Assembly: GCA_019243895.1 (NCBI GenBank)
Contig: JAFATP010000013.1
Coordinates: 1 to 6,614, forward strand
Direction of reading: 5' to 3'
DNA from: Alphaproteobacteria bacterium
GTDB lineage: Bacteria > Pseudomonadota > Alphaproteobacteria > Rickettsiales > SXRF01
DNA: 6,614 nucleotides
Position numbers and translations under genes: made by a program. Of the stretch, positions 5,985-6,614 are shown one piece after another; within the stretch, counting starts at the first letter, position 1, and each line of letters begins with the position of its first letter. The notes under the pieces were generated by a model that had not been told where the DNA came from, did not search any database, and saw only the letters and a list, made by a program, of their open reading frames with translations.

Positions 5985-6614
5985 TGACCGAAAGAGAACC
6001 TGACGAAGAGGAATCCACGGTAATCATTGATAATGATTTGCCGCCGCCCACGCCCGTGTCGCGGGTAATTCCCGGCGCCGTACTGCTGCTGGCGGGCATC
6101 GGCTTCATCGCTCTGGCGTGGTACGCATATACCACCGGCACGCGCACATTGAATGACGACGAGCTGATGGTGGTGGAGGCCGACAAAACCCCCGTGAAGG
6201 AAAAGCCGCTGGATCCCGGCGGCATGAAATTCCCGCACCAGGATAAGATGATTTTCGAGGCCATCTCCGGCGCGCCCGCGCCCGCGCCCGCGCATGAGGA
6301 GCATGTGACGCCTTCGCCCGAAGAGCCGGTCGCCCGCCCGCAAGCCGCTGAGCAAACCCCCGGCGCGCCGGAAACGTCGTCCGAAGCCACCACCACGGAA
6401 ACGCACGCGGTGGCGGTGCAGCCGGAAGGGCCGGAAGCGGCAAAGACCGATCAAGCTGCTGTTGCGCCTGCGGAAACCCCGCAGGCAGCTCCCGCCGCTA
6501 CATCGTTCAACCCGCCGCCCGCGGTGCAGGCCGCTTCCCCGCCGGAATCGCTTCCCCCCCCCGCCAAACGCGTGACGCCGACGGCGGAGGAGCAACCGCA
6601 GCGGGCGCCGCAAA
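5984..6614 (+). CDS. Membrane protein of the alphaproteobacterial SPOR type (3' end cut off)
   Basis: The frame is open from ATG 5984 to the window end, giving 210 codons of an incomplete gene. The product starts with an acidic cytoplasmic segment (TEREPDEEES...), then one membrane span at about residues 29-49 (IPGAVLLLAGIGFIALAWYAY), and then a periplasmic part. Residues 77-88, DPGGMKFPHQDK, match the signature I know from alphaproteobacterial proteins encoded right after argS, which end in a SPOR domain binding denuded septal peptidoglycan. From residue 97 on, the visible part is a long Pro/Ala/Glu/Thr-rich, probably disordered linker, including APAPAPA. The SPOR domain itself would lie beyond the window, so that assignment rests on position, topology and the signature. 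The one-base overlap with argS shows operon membership. Typical next genes are nagZ and scpAB; this is expectation only. Confidence 0.8.
   Translation, partial: MTEREPDEEESTVIIDNDLPPPTPVSRVIPGAVLLLAGIGFIALAWYAYTTGTRTLNDDELMVVEADKTPVKEKPLDPGGMKFPHQDKMIFEAISGAPAPAPAHEEHVTPSPEEPVARPQAAEQTPGAPETSSEATTTETHAVAVQPEGPEAAKTDQAAVAPAETPQAAPAATSFNPPPAVQAASPPESLPPPAKRVTPTAEEQPQRAPQ
6272..6293 (+). repeat. Hexanucleotide microsatellite (GCGCCC) in the linker
   Basis: Three full and one partial GCGCCC units encode an APAPAPA run in the membrane protein's linker. The unit is six bases, so copy-number change keeps the frame and only alters linker length. Confidence 0.7.
6554..6562 (+). repeat. C9 homopolymer inside the SPOR-type gene
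   Basis: Nine consecutive C encode three Pro in the linker. Gain or loss of one base would shift the frame before the presumed C-terminal domain, so it is either a slippage-prone site or a place to check for sequencing error. The frame is intact as given. Confidence 0.6.

Noticed and set aside
5819..6613. Long antisense open frame (264 codons) opposite the SPOR-type gene
   Set aside because: Very Arg/Gly-rich translation of the complement of a Pro/Ala-rich linker. The (+) frame has a strong ribosome binding site, a membrane span and a family signature.

Overview
The window looks like chromosomal DNA of an alphaproteobacterium. It is GC-rich with G/C-biased third codon positions. It carries a PleD-type diguanylate cyclase and the run erpA / dgt / argS / SPOR-type membrane protein, a gene order that I recall as common in Alphaproteobacteria. 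The order or genus cannot be told from this sequence alone.

Layout. Bases 1-1285 (+) hold the 3' nine-tenths of a pleD-like gene (receiver, degenerate receiver, GGDEF). Its stop codon overlaps, tail to tail, the stop codon of xthA (1282-2100, -), the exonuclease III / AP endonuclease gene. Upstream of xthA is a short AT-richer leader and a bulged hairpin with a T-rich tail (2190-2235), probably the terminator of a small (-) gene at 2256-2540. That gene encodes an exported protein extremely rich in Tyr, Pro and Ala. Next on the (-) strand is erpA (2604-2978), an A-type Fe-S carrier. Then come 41 bases of divergent intergenic DNA and a (+) operon: dgt (3020-4165), argS (4260-5984) and the start of a single-pass membrane protein (5984 to the window end). 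The last has the alphaproteobacterial DPGGM...QDK signature usually followed by a C-terminal SPOR domain, which would lie outside the window.

Most genes are housekeeping: nucleotide pool control, tRNA charging, Fe-S assembly, DNA repair, c-di-GMP signalling and envelope/peptidoglycan association. I see no CRISPR, transposase, phage gene, tRNA or rRNA. The most unusual structure is the dgt-argS junction. A stretch of about 26 bases holding the dgt stop and an argS-like start occurs twice, 98 bases apart, and the DNA between the copies contains a palindromic repeat of the 'GTCATTGCG...GCAATC' type. The simplest reading is that a REP-like element entered an ancestral ATGA stop/start overlap and duplicated the flank. 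It left an in-frame 33-codon reading frame whose start overlaps the dgt stop and whose stop overlaps the argS start. I did not find a convincing wholly new multi-gene system here.
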